DNA of 30,523 bases, taken from Anaerolineales bacterium UBA1429 (GTDB lineage: Bacteria; Chloroflexota; Anaerolineae; UBA1429). The notes under the pieces are model-generated. The model worked only from the letters and a program-made list of their open reading frames with translations, searched no databases and was not told where the DNA came from. Shown here one piece after another: positions 7,192 to 14,317 of this stretch. Every line of letters begins with the position of its first letter. Positions within the stretch are counted from its first letter, which is position 1. The stretch lies in assembly GCA_002329325.1 (NCBI GenBank), contig DCTX01000020.1:1-30523 (forward strand), read 5' to 3'. Position numbers and translations under genes: made by a program.

Positions 7192-8507
7192 CATGCCCTG
7201 CTGGCTTGCGCCTCCCTTGGCAGGGCGGGCTCGGCCAGGAAGGGGGGCAGGGGGCCCGGCGCATCGGCATAGTGCTCCACCATGCGCGCCAATGACAGGC
7301 GCTCGCGGGCCAGGCGACGCTGCACGCGGCGTAGGGCGGCGTAGCGAAAGGGTGCGTGGGCCTGCAGGGTCAGCAGGTAGCGCCGGGAATAGCGCCGGCG
7401 CGCCGCGCCCACGGCGTTCAGCAGCAGGCGCACGGCGCTGGCGGCCATGAGCTCCTTGAGGGGCGCGGCGTCGGGGGCGGGGAATGCATCCAGCCCCGCC
7501 ATCACCTGCGCCACAAGATGCAGGGTGCGGTTGGTGAGCCGCTCCAGCGGCCAGCGCCCCGCCGCTTGAGAGAAGATGGTCAGCAACCCCGCGCGGCGGT
7601 CCTGCTCCACATCCTGCAGGTCATCCACCAGTTGCAGGATGGCCCCCCAGCCATAGAGAAAGCGCGCTTGCTCGGGCGTCAGGGCGCCCGCCACCAGGTA
7701 GCCATCGGCCACCACCGAGGCGCCCCCCTTCTCCAGGGCGATGCCCAACACGTCCACCTCATAGGGCGCCGCGGCGGGATCCAGCAGCCGCAGGCTCTTC
7801 TCCTGGGCGCGATGGATCGCCAGCAGGCTCTCGTACACCTGGGGGCGGGCAGCGCGCTCGTGTTCCCCCTCGATCAGGCCCACCAGGGCGTAGATGCGGG
7901 CCTCGTGGTCGTTGGCGGGGGCGACGGCCTGCCCCTGCAGCCGCAGCGCAAGGCGCCGGTTCAGGCCCCGCTTCTCCTCCGGCGCGATGGCCGGATCGTC
8001 CAGATAGTTGTCCGTGTAGGGATAGAGCATGCTGTAGGCGAACACGGAGGGGGTGAGGGCTACGGGCAGGCCCGCCAGCGCCTGCAGGCCGTTCATGGCC
8101 CACACGTTGCGCAGGGCCTGGTAGATCTCGGCCCCACCGATGTGGGGATCAAAGGCGCGGGCCGCGCGGCAGAAGGCCGGCCCGATCTCTAGCATGCCGC
8201 TGCCCAGCAGCGAGCTGATCTGCGCCTCGGTCATCTCCAGCGTCTGCCGCCCCAGGTCGGCGAATCCCTCGGCCAGCCGGTTCTGCAGCGCGTCTCGCTC
8301 CGCCTGGCTGCTGGGGGTGCGGCGCAGGTAGCCGATCGCCTCATCCACGAAGCGGCTCAGATGCGCCTCGCGCTTTGCCTGCTCGCGCCGCGGGTAGCGG
8401 GGGCCCAGGGGCGGCAACGAGGGTTTGCAGCGCCACCAGGTCTCCGCCAGCTCGCGGGTAAGCTGATCCATGCTGGGGAAGGGGTCGTGTGGCAGGTGCT
8501 CGGTCAC
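7191..8507 (-). CDS. Class 1 isoprenoid biosynthesis (polyprenyl/terpenoid synthase fold) protein
   Basis: 438 residues. The GTG start at 8507 has GGAG 7 bases upstream; the alternative ATG at 8471 has no ribosome binding site. Two Asp-rich motifs at the expected distance identify the fold: DNYLDD at 166-171 and DDLQD at 295-299, with more acidic residues at E301 and D303. These would hold the Mg-diphosphate of a prenyl substrate. The first motif is not the DDxxD of standard trans-prenyltransferases and the C terminus is long and Arg/Ala-rich, so the protein is probably not an ordinary chain-elongating synthase such as IspA or IspB. Substrate and product cannot be read from sequence. It follows the CYTH-CHAD gene by 136 bases and may share its transcript; I found no convincing promoter in that gap. 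Confidence 0.8.
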   Translation of the reverse strand: MTEHLPHDPFPSMDQLTRELAETWWRCKPSLPPLGPRYPRREQAKREAHLSRFVDEAIGYLRRTPSSQAERDALQNRLAEGFADLGRQTLEMTEAQISSLLGSGMLEIGPAFCRAARAFDPHIGGAEIYQALRNVWAMNGLQALAGLPVALTPSVFAYSMLYPYTDNYLDDPAIAPEEKRGLNRRLALRLQGQAVAPANDHEARIYALVGLIEGEHERAARPQVYESLLAIHRAQEKSLRLLDPAAAPYEVDVLGIALEKGGASVVADGYLVAGALTPEQARFLYGWGAILQLVDDLQDVEQDRRAGLLTIFSQAAGRWPLERLTNRTLHLVAQVMAGLDAFPAPDAAPLKELMAASAVRLLLNAVGAARRRYSRRYLLTLQAHAPFRYAALRRVQRRLARERLSLARMVEHYADAPGPLPPFLAEPALPREAQASRA

Positions 8508-8643
8508 GTGGCTACTCCGATGGTTGACTCAGGTGATCTCTGCCCAGGCCGCGCGCGGCACATGCATCGAGCCCGCAGGCGGTGTTGGCTCAGCCCTCGC
8601 CTTCCTTCCGCTCTGGGCGGGATCGAGACGTCGTCACGCGCGG

Positions 8644-10182
8644 CTAATTGGCCAGCGCGGCAAAGGCGCGCCGTGTGCCGCGCCGGATGAGGCGAGACCA
8701 GCGCATGCCAAAAGACCGGACGAGCGTCTCTGCCTGCTGTTCGTTGTAGGCGCGATAGGCCGCGATCGCCTGGCGCGCCTCCGCCATCTCGGGCTGGTGC
8801 AGGGACGCCGCCAGCAAGGCGCCGGCGGTGGCGTGATCGTTCAGGTTGCCCAGGTGATCCTGCATGGCGGTGACCTCGGAGATTCGCCGGCCGATGCGGG
8901 GCGGCAGGACCTCGGCGTAGAACTCGATCCCATAGCGCAGGCGCTTGCACTCGATGCGCAAGGCGTGCAGCAGCTCGATGGGCGCCCGGGCCAGAACGCG
9001 ATCGTAGGCCCACACGGTGCGCCACTGCAGGTAGATCATCGTCGGGGCAATCGCGCCGATGCGGGCGCTGCGGGGGCCGTCGGCCTGGCCCATGCGGGCC
9101 AACAAGGCGCGCCAGCGCCGCAGCCAGCGGGCGTGGCCTTCCGAATCGAGATAGCCCATAAGGCGCCGACGGTGCCGCGCCCGTTGCCGCTCCCAGGCCT
9201 GCAACAGCGGCCCCAGGTCGCCCGCCTCGGGGTGCGACGCGGCAAACTCATTGGCCCGCTCCAGGGCCACATCCAGATCGCGCACGCGCCCCAGCAGGCG
9301 GCCCAGACGCTGCAGCCGGGGGGCCAGCAGCGGGATCTGGGGATCGTGCAAAAAGGGGCCAAAGAAGCGCAAGGCGGAGCGCATGCGCCGGGTGGCCACG
9401 CGCATATCGTGCACGGCCTCCGGATCGGTGCCCTGGCGGACGCCGGGCTCGTTGGCCAGCAAACGCTCTGTGTGGTAGGCCAGGATCTTGGCGGCGGCCC
9501 GGGGCGCAGGGTCTCCCGGGCGCAGGCCCATCCCTTTGGTGGCGGGAGGAGCGGCGGCGGCCTGCTCTATCAGCAGCATGGCGATCTGTTGCTTGCTGCG
9601 GGGCTCTCGCGCCAGGCCATAGCCGCCCACCAGGAGTTCATCCAGCGCCTGCAAGTCGGCGGCCTGGCCATCGCCCAGCAGCTCGGCCTCGGCCAGGTAA
9701 CGCTCCTGGCGGTGCTCTCGGGCGCGGACGCGCATCCTATCCAGCGAGAGCCGGGCCACCAGACGGGGCCCCTCCCGCACCAGGAGATGGTAGCGGCGCT
9801 GGCGCACCCGCACCAGAGGCCGCAGCGGGGCGCCGCCCGTCAGCCGCAGAACCAGCTCGCGCAGCTCGCCAGGGGGCCACTCGGTCGCATCCAGGCTCTC
9901 TTGCGGCAGGGGGCTCACATATTCGGCGCGGGATGCCCCGGGCCCCACGACCTGGGCGGGCCCCTTGACGGTGACGGAGCGCCGCACCCTGTCCTCGAGG
10001 CGCAGGCGACAGCTCCAGCCCTGGCGGGCCAGGGCGCGGTCGGCGGTGTCCAGATAGCGGTCGCGGACCTGTTGCCCGCCCAAGGGGGCCAGGGTGTAGG
10101 CCCCCAAAGCGTCGAGTTGCATCAAGCGCTCGTGAGATGCCCTGTCGGGGATCAGATAGCGTGCCTCGATCTCCTGGAACAT
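8644..10182 (-). CDS. CYTH-CHAD domain protein (polyphosphate-related)
   Basis: 512 residues from the ATG at 10182 (MFQEIEARYL), with AGGAAAG upstream. The longer frame to 10230 is excluded because that ATG lies on the -10 element. Residues 1-200 are a CYTH (triphosphate tunnel) domain: the signature ExExK appears as E4-x-E6-x-R8, with Arg for Lys. Residues about 225-512 are a CHAD domain, an Arg/His-rich helical bundle, beginning near AVHDMRVATRRMRSALRFF and containing ALRIECKRLRYGIEFY. CYTH domains bind and hydrolyse triphosphates; CHAD domains bind polyphosphate. The fusion therefore suggests inorganic triphosphate or polyphosphate handling in the cytoplasm, but activity is not proven and the altered signature residue leaves room for change. 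Confidence 0.9.
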   Translation of the reverse strand: MFQEIEARYLIPDRASHERLMQLDALGAYTLAPLGGQQVRDRYLDTADRALARQGWSCRLRLEDRVRRSVTVKGPAQVVGPGASRAEYVSPLPQESLDATEWPPGELRELVLRLTGGAPLRPLVRVRQRRYHLLVREGPRLVARLSLDRMRVRAREHRQERYLAEAELLGDGQAADLQALDELLVGGYGLAREPRSKQQIAMLLIEQAAAAPPATKGMGLRPGDPAPRAAAKILAYHTERLLANEPGVRQGTDPEAVHDMRVATRRMRSALRFFGPFLHDPQIPLLAPRLQRLGRLLGRVRDLDVALERANEFAASHPEAGDLGPLLQAWERQRARHRRRLMGYLDSEGHARWLRRWRALLARMGQADGPRSARIGAIAPTMIYLQWRTVWAYDRVLARAPIELLHALRIECKRLRYGIEFYAEVLPPRIGRRISEVTAMQDHLGNLNDHATAGALLAASLHQPEMAEARQAIAAYRAYNEQQAETLVRSFGMRWSRLIRRGTRRAFAALAN

Positions 10183-10228
10183 GGCGTGCTTTCCTGCCGG
10201 CGGCCATCCGGTGGCGCGCACTGCGGTC

Positions 10229-10257
10229 ATTCTACCGCGGGGCGGGCCGTGTGTCTA
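10229..10257 (-). promoter_or_regulatory. Promoter of the CYTH-CHAD gene
   Basis: Minus strand TAGACA (10252-10257), 17-nt spacer, TAGAAT (10229-10234). Start expected near 10222, giving a 5' UTR of about 40 nt to the ATG at 10182. Confidence 0.65.
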
Positions 10258-10290
10258 GCGGGGAGCGGCAGGGCGCAGCGCGGCGCTGGC

Positions 10291-10671
10291 TCAGCCCTCG
10301 GGCGCCTCGACCCGCGCGTACAGGTTGACGATGTTGCCATCGGGATCGCGGAACCAGGCCGAGCGCGAGCCCCACGGCTCGGTGGTGGGCGGCTTGACGA
10401 TGGGCACGCCCAGGCCCTTCAGGCGCGCGTAGGCGTCGTCTGCATCCTCGATCTGGAACTCGATCACGACGTTGCCGGCGCCGGCCCCCGCCATCGAGCC
10501 AGGAGCCATGGCCTCCATCCCCTGGATGGTAAAGATGCCCAGGCCGATGCCCGAGACGGCAAAGGAGGAATAGAGGTCATCGCCTTCGGCCCGCATCTGC
10601 AAGACCATCTCGTAGAAGGAACGCAGGCGCGGGAGATCGGCGGTGACGAGGCAGACGTTTCTGAGTTGCAT
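10291..10671 (-). CDS. VOC family (glyoxalase/bleomycin-resistance fold) protein
   Basis: 126 residues from the ATG at 10671 (MQLRNVCLVTADLPRLRSFYEMVL), with a strong AGGAGGAG site. The upstream in-frame ATG at 10737 overlaps the promoter region. The protein has two VOC beta-alpha-beta-beta-beta modules: the first with DLPRLRSFYE, the second with DADDAYARLKGLGVPIVKPP and the typical ending SAWFRDPDGNIVNLY. Some VOC proteins bind a metal through His/Glu; the Glu positions in FEIED-like segments here (EFQIED) are plausible ligands, but the set is not clear. Dioxygenase, lyase, isomerase or antibiotic-binding roles all occur in this family, so no substrate is given. It has its own promoter with an inverted repeat around it. 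Confidence 0.88.
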   Translation of the reverse strand: MQLRNVCLVTADLPRLRSFYEMVLQMRAEGDDLYSSFAVSGIGLGIFTIQGMEAMAPGSMAGAGAGNVVIEFQIEDADDAYARLKGLGVPIVKPPTTEPWGSRSAWFRDPDGNIVNLYARVEAPEG

Positions 10672-10739
10672 GGTGGCTCCTCCTGGCGGGGCGGCGGACC
10701 GACCGTCACCGCGCCCGCGGGGCAACTCGGTGCACATCC

Positions 10740-10778
10740 TGAGCCGGGCCAGTATACGCCGTCACGCGGCCCGGCTCA
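10740..10778. promoter_or_regulatory. 11-bp inverted repeat enclosing the VOC gene promoter
   Basis: TGAGCCGGGCC (10740-10750) and GGCCCGGCTCA (10768-10778) form a perfect 11-bp inverted repeat with a 17-nt centre. The -10 lies inside the centre and the -35 overlaps the right arm, so it could be an operator. A structural role in RNA is unlikely because the transcript would start beyond the left arm. Confidence 0.45.
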
Positions 10779-10779
10779 A
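10751..10779 (-). promoter_or_regulatory. Promoter of the VOC gene
   Basis: Minus strand TTGAGC (10774-10779), 17-nt spacer, TATACT (10751-10756). Confidence 0.75.
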
Positions 10780-10838
10780 GGGGTCGGCGCGGTCACGTGC
10801 GCGCCAGGGCCTGGCTGGCGCGCCCTGGGCGCCGAACG

Positions 10839-10844
10839 TATAAT
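10839..10844 (+). promoter_or_regulatory. -10 element of the methyltransferase transcript
   Basis: A consensus TATAAT lies 46 bases before the ATG at 10890. No good -35 is seen; the expected place (about 10816-10821) falls within a 9-bp inverted repeat (10799-10807 with 10815-10823, arm GCGCGCCAG), which suggests activator or repressor control. Confidence 0.55.
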
Positions 10845-10889
10845 GCGAGCTGGCCTCAGCCGATGGGGGCTGGGACGGAAAGGAGCAGC

Positions 10890-11696
10890 ATGCCCGATCC
10901 CGCCGACCGCGCCTTTGTGGAGCAGCAATACCGTGATCCAGGGCGCCTGGGCGCCCGCGTCTCGTTGCATGCCCGCTTTAGCGTGAACAGCTATGGCTGG
11001 TTCCCCTGGGTGTGGGATCGCCTGGCGCTGTGCGAGGGCATGCGGGTGTTGGATGTGGGTTGCGGCGACGGCAGCCTCTGGCAGGCGCGAGCCGACCGGA
11101 TGCCCCCGCGCTGTCGCCTGGTGCTCACCGATCTCTTGCCGGGCATGGTCCAGAAGGCTCGCGAGCGGCTCCCCGCGCCCCTGGCCGCCTTCGCCCTGGC
11201 CGATGCCCAGCGGCTTCCCTTTCGTGCGGCCAGCTTTGATCTGGTGGTCGCCAACCACGTCCTGTACCACGTGCCCGATCGCGCCCAGGCCCTGGCCGAG
11301 ATTCGCCGCGTTCTGGTCCCTGGCGGGCGTCTGTGTGCCACCACCATCGGCGAAGGGCACCTGGGCGAGCTGTTCGCCTGGATGAACGAGGTCGCGCCCG
11401 AGGCCCAGATCTGGAGCGCCGGCGTCCCGCGGGTCTTTACTCTACAGAGCGGCCCCAGCGAGCTGGCCAACCTGTTCGAGGACGTCGCCTGCGAGCACTA
11501 TCCCGATGCCCTGGCCGTCACAGAGATCGAGCCCCTCATGGCCTATGCCTTCTCGATGGATGCCAGCGGGGCCGTGGAAGCCCACCAGGACGCCCTGCGG
11601 GCGCTGTTCCAGCGCGAGCTGGATGCCCACGGCGTGGTGCGCATCCGCAAGGAGAGCGGCATGCTCTGCGCCCGCGCCCCCGAATCCGCGCCCTGA
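10890..11696 (+). CDS. Class I SAM-dependent methyltransferase
   Basis: 268 residues from the ATG at 10890, with AAAGGAG six bases upstream. Motif I is VLDVGCGDG (53-61), the SAM-binding loop; then LTDLLPGM (motif II with acidic residue), ALADAQRLPFRAASFDLVVANHVLYHV (motif region IV), and EIRRVLVPGGRL (post motif). This is the UbiE/Methyltransf_11 plan. The substrate could be a small molecule, lipid or quinone; there is no neighbour that decides it. The LiaF-like gene follows 67 bases later with no terminator between, so both may be on one transcript. Confidence 0.9.
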   Translation: MPDPADRAFVEQQYRDPGRLGARVSLHARFSVNSYGWFPWVWDRLALCEGMRVLDVGCGDGSLWQARADRMPPRCRLVLTDLLPGMVQKARERLPAPLAAFALADAQRLPFRAASFDLVVANHVLYHVPDRAQALAEIRRVLVPGGRLCATTIGEGHLGELFAWMNEVAPEAQIWSAGVPRVFTLQSGPSELANLFEDVACEHYPDALAVTEIEPLMAYAFSMDASGAVEAHQDALRALFQRELDAHGVVRIRKESGMLCARAPESAP

Positions 11697-11763
11697 GGGC
11701 GAACCTTGAGCGCCCCGCTTACGTACAGAGAGCAGATAGGCACACTTGCAGGAGGAGAATCGC

Positions 11764-12297
11764 ATGCAACATCGGGGACAGGTGATGCTGGGGGCGTTCT
11801 TGGTCGCCATCGGTTTGATGGTGCTGCTGGGGAACCTGCTGAACGTCAACCTGTGGCGGCTGTTCTGGCCGTTACTGCTCATCGCCATCGGCGCCTGGTT
11901 CATCTTGCGGCCCAGCATGGTCGAAGAGGGCACGTCGGTAACCCAGCGCCTGCTGGGCGACGTCAAGCGCAGCGGCGCGGCGCGGATGCAGGATGAGGAG
12001 ATCTTTTTGCTGATCGGCGACGTCAAGCTGGATCTGCGCGAAGCGACCTGGCCGGAAGGCGAGACCCGCCTGCGCATCCTGGGTTTTGTGGGGGATATCG
12101 AGCTGCAGGTGCCCGAGAACGTCGGCGTAGCCCTCTCCTCCACCTCCTTTGTCAGCTCGGTGCGCTGGGCCGACCGCAAGGAGGAAGGGCTCTTCTTGCC
12201 GCTGCAGCTCCAGAGCGAGAACTATGAGCTGGCGCGGCAGCGCCTGCGCCTCGAGATCGTCCACTTTGTGTCCGATATCAAGGTGCGTTGGGAATAG
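11764..12297 (+). CDS. LiaF-like membrane protein (cell-envelope stress family)
   Basis: 177 residues from the ATG at 11764, with AGGAGGAG at 11750-11757. Two membrane segments lie near the N terminus (about 8-25 and 30-48, ending in WFILRP). The soluble part has the repeating pattern seen in LiaF/VraT C-terminal domains: FLLIGDVKLDLREATWPEGETRLRILGFVGDIELQVPENVGVALSSTSF, in which GDV/GDI turns alternate with beta strands of a short beta-helix-like sheet. LiaF represses the LiaRS two-component system in Bacillota; here no LiaRS genes are nearby, so a regulatory role is only a possibility. The first TM half carries a GxxLxxxGxxxLLGNLL pattern typical of the family. Confidence 0.85.
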   Translation: MQHRGQVMLGAFLVAIGLMVLLGNLLNVNLWRLFWPLLLIAIGAWFILRPSMVEEGTSVTQRLLGDVKRSGAARMQDEEIFLLIGDVKLDLREATWPEGETRLRILGFVGDIELQVPENVGVALSSTSFVSSVRWADRKEEGLFLPLQLQSENYELARQRLRLEIVHFVSDIKVRWE

Positions 12298-12333
12298 GCG
12301 CCTGCGCGGGTCTGCGTGCCTGAGGGCCGGGGC

Positions 12334-12361
12334 TTGCGCTCTGGGCCGAAACCGCTAGAAT
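12334..12361 (+). promoter_or_regulatory. Promoter of hpt
   Basis: TTGCGC (12334-12339), 16-nt spacer, TAGAAT (12356-12361); start expected about 35 bases before the ATG. Confidence 0.55.
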
Positions 12362-12402
12362 AGCCACATCCTGCTTGGGGTTGCATGGGGTGGAGGCCAG
12401 GG

Positions 12403-12972
12403 ATGCAGAACCGACGAGAGGCGGACACGAGCCCTCTGCTCGGCGACGTCGCCGAGGTCCTGATTGGCGAGGAACGCCTGCGAGAGCGCGTCTGCGAGCT
12501 GGGCGCCCAGATCACCGCGGATTACCGCGACCTGAACCCCATGCTGATCTGCGTGCTCAAGGGCGGCTATCTCTTTCTGGCGGACCTGACGCGCCGCCTG
12601 GGCATGCGGCATGGGGTGGACTTTATGGCCATCTCCAGCTATGGCAGCGGCACCGCCTCCAGCGGCGTGGTGCGCATCCTCAAGGACCTGGATTCGGATA
12701 TCAGCGGGCGGCATATCCTCGTGGTGGAGGACATTATCGATACGGGCAACACCCTGGCCTATCTGCTGGAGAATCTGCGCTCTCGCCAGCCGGCCAGCAT
12801 TCGGGTGTGCACCCTTCTCAGCAAGCCGGCCCGCCGCCAGATCGACCTGCCAGTGGATTACGTGGGGTTCGAGATCCCCGACGAGTTTGTCGTGGGCTAT
12901 GGCCTGGATTACGCCGAAGCCTACCGCAACCTGCCCTTCATCGGCGTGCTCAAGCCCGAGATCTATAGCTGA
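12403..12972 (+). CDS. hpt: Hypoxanthine phosphoribosyltransferase
   Basis: 189 residues. The ATG at 12403 is chosen over 12385 because GGAGG sits 6 bases upstream. The PRPP-binding loop VVEDIIDTGNT (107-117) with E109-D110 is the type I phosphoribosyltransferase signature; LKGGYLF is the diphosphate-binding loop and SSYGSG the mobile loop. The C-terminal VDYVGFEIPDEFVVGYGLDYAEAYRNLPFIGVL is typical of Hpt. It converts hypoxanthine (and often guanine) plus PRPP to IMP or GMP in purine salvage. The usual tilS/ftsH neighbours of Bacillota hpt are absent. Own promoter and downstream terminator: a single-gene unit. Confidence 0.96.
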   Translation: MQNRREADTSPLLGDVAEVLIGEERLRERVCELGAQITADYRDLNPMLICVLKGGYLFLADLTRRLGMRHGVDFMAISSYGSGTASSGVVRILKDLDSDISGRHILVVEDIIDTGNTLAYLLENLRSRQPASIRVCTLLSKPARRQIDLPVDYVGFEIPDEFVVGYGLDYAEAYRNLPFIGVLKPEIYS

Positions 12973-13030
12973 GGCGGGCGCGCCGCAGCGGGGGCCGTTT
13001 CATTACGGCGCCGGGCGCTGGCAAAACATC

Positions 13031-13055
13031 AGGGGCGAAGCTTGGCTTCGCCCCT
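13031..13055. terminator. Hairpin terminator between hpt and the aminotransferase gene
   Basis: An 11-bp perfect stem (13031-13041 with 13045-13055, arm AGGGGCGAAGC), 3-nt loop. On the plus strand TTGTCTATTCT follows; on the minus strand GATGTTTTGC. The weak T runs on both sides suit a bidirectional terminator for the convergent genes. Confidence 0.75.
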
Positions 13056-13093
13056 TGTCTATTCTACAGCCCACGCCCGCGCATCCGCCGGCC

Positions 13094-14266
13094 CTAGAGG
13101 TCTGCCAGCGCCTTGGCGATGCGCTCCACCGCCTTCTCCAGGTTCTCCACCGAGTTGGCATAGGAGAGCCGCAGGTAGCCCTCGCCATAGGCGCCGAACG
13201 AGGCCCCCGATAGGGTGGCCACCCCCGCCTTCTCCAGCAGGTACTGCTCGCACTGCTGGCTGCTCAGCCCCGTGGCGGTGATGTTGGGGAACACGTAAAA
13301 GGCGCCCTTGGGCACCCGGCAGGTGACGCCGGGGATGCTGTTCAGCCCCTCGACGATCACGTCACGCCGGTGGTGAAAGGCTGCCACCATCTCGGTCACG
13401 GGCTCTTGGGGGCCGCGCAGGGCCTCAATCCCCGCCCACTGGGTGGCCGCGTTGGTGCACGAGTTCGAGTTCACCATCAGGCGCTCCACCTGTTGGGCCA
13501 GGGCCTCGGGCATGACGCCATAGCCCAACCGCCAGCCGGTCATGGCATAGGTCTTGGAAAAGCCGTGCAGGATGATGGTGCGCTCGTGGGTGGACATGCC
13601 CGGGTACGAGGCGATGCTATGGAAGGCTCCCTCGTAGAGGATCTGCTCATAGACCTCGTCGGCCAGCACAGGCACATCATAGCGCACGCATAGCTCGGCG
13701 ATGGCCTCCAGGTCGGCGGGCTCCAGCACGCCGCCGGTGGGGTTGTGGGGCGAGTTCAGGATGATCAGGGCGGTGCGCTCGTTCACCAGGGGGCGCAGCT
13801 CGTCCACCTGAAAGCGGAAATCCAGGGATTCGCGCAGGGGCAACGGCACCGCCTTGGCCCCGCAGAAATCGATCATGGACTTGTAGATGGGGAATCCGGG
13901 ATCAGGATAGATCACCTCCTTGCCCGGCTCGGCCAGGGCCAGGAGGGTGTAGAACATGATCGGCTTGGCCCCCGGAGTGATGACTACCTGGGCGGGCGTC
14001 ATCTCGTGGCCTCGCCGGGCGCCGAGCTGCTCGGCGATGACCTGGCGCAGCTCCGGGATGCCCTGGGCAGCCGTATAGTGGGTGGCGCCGCTGTGCAAGG
14101 CGCGACAGGCCGCCTCGACGATATGGGCGGGCGTGTCGAAATCGGGCTCGCCGATCTCCAGGTGGATCACCTCGCGCCCCTGGGCCTCCAGAGCGCGCGC
14201 CTTGACCAACACCTGAAAGGCGGACTCGGTCCCCAGGCGCGACATGCGTTCGGCCAGTTGCATCAT
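13094..14266 (-). CDS. PLP-dependent class I/II aminotransferase
   Basis: 390 residues; tandem ATGs at 14266 and 14263 behind GAGGAGAG. Fold type I aspartate-aminotransferase family: LEIGEPDFDTP near 36-46, GIPELR, the NSPHNPTGG loop with N175, ADEVY with D203 that holds the pyridine nitrogen, and the Schiff-base lysine K238 in GFSKTYAMTGWRLGY with R246. The C-terminal LRLSYANSVENLEKAVERI contains the carboxylate-binding Arg. Aspartate, alanine or aromatic amino acids are all possible donors, and the sequence alone does not choose. It lies 51 bases after the GT4 gene in the same direction and may be at the end of the polysaccharide transcript, or have an unseen promoter. Confidence 0.92.
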   Translation of the reverse strand: MMQLAERMSRLGTESAFQVLVKARALEAQGREVIHLEIGEPDFDTPAHIVEAACRALHSGATHYTAAQGIPELRQVIAEQLGARRGHEMTPAQVVITPGAKPIMFYTLLALAEPGKEVIYPDPGFPIYKSMIDFCGAKAVPLPLRESLDFRFQVDELRPLVNERTALIILNSPHNPTGGVLEPADLEAIAELCVRYDVPVLADEVYEQILYEGAFHSIASYPGMSTHERTIILHGFSKTYAMTGWRLGYGVMPEALAQQVERLMVNSNSCTNAATQWAGIEALRGPQEPVTEMVAAFHHRRDVIVEGLNSIPGVTCRVPKGAFYVFPNITATGLSSQQCEQYLLEKAGVATLSGASFGAYGEGYLRLSYANSVENLEKAVERIAKALADL

Positions 14267-14317
14267 GCTCAGCTTCTCTCCTCTTCAGGTTGTACCGGCG
14301 CGGCCTTACGGATATCC

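Noticed and set aside
8508..8643. Possible promoter or terminator between the CYTH-CHAD and isoprenoid genes
   Set aside because: No -35/-10 pair with acceptable spacing and no stem followed by T on the minus strand; read-through from upstream is simpler.
8470..10986. 838-codon plus-strand open frame across three minus-strand genes
   Set aside because: Covers the CYTH-CHAD and VOC genes in antisense and runs through two promoters; composition is that of a shadow frame.
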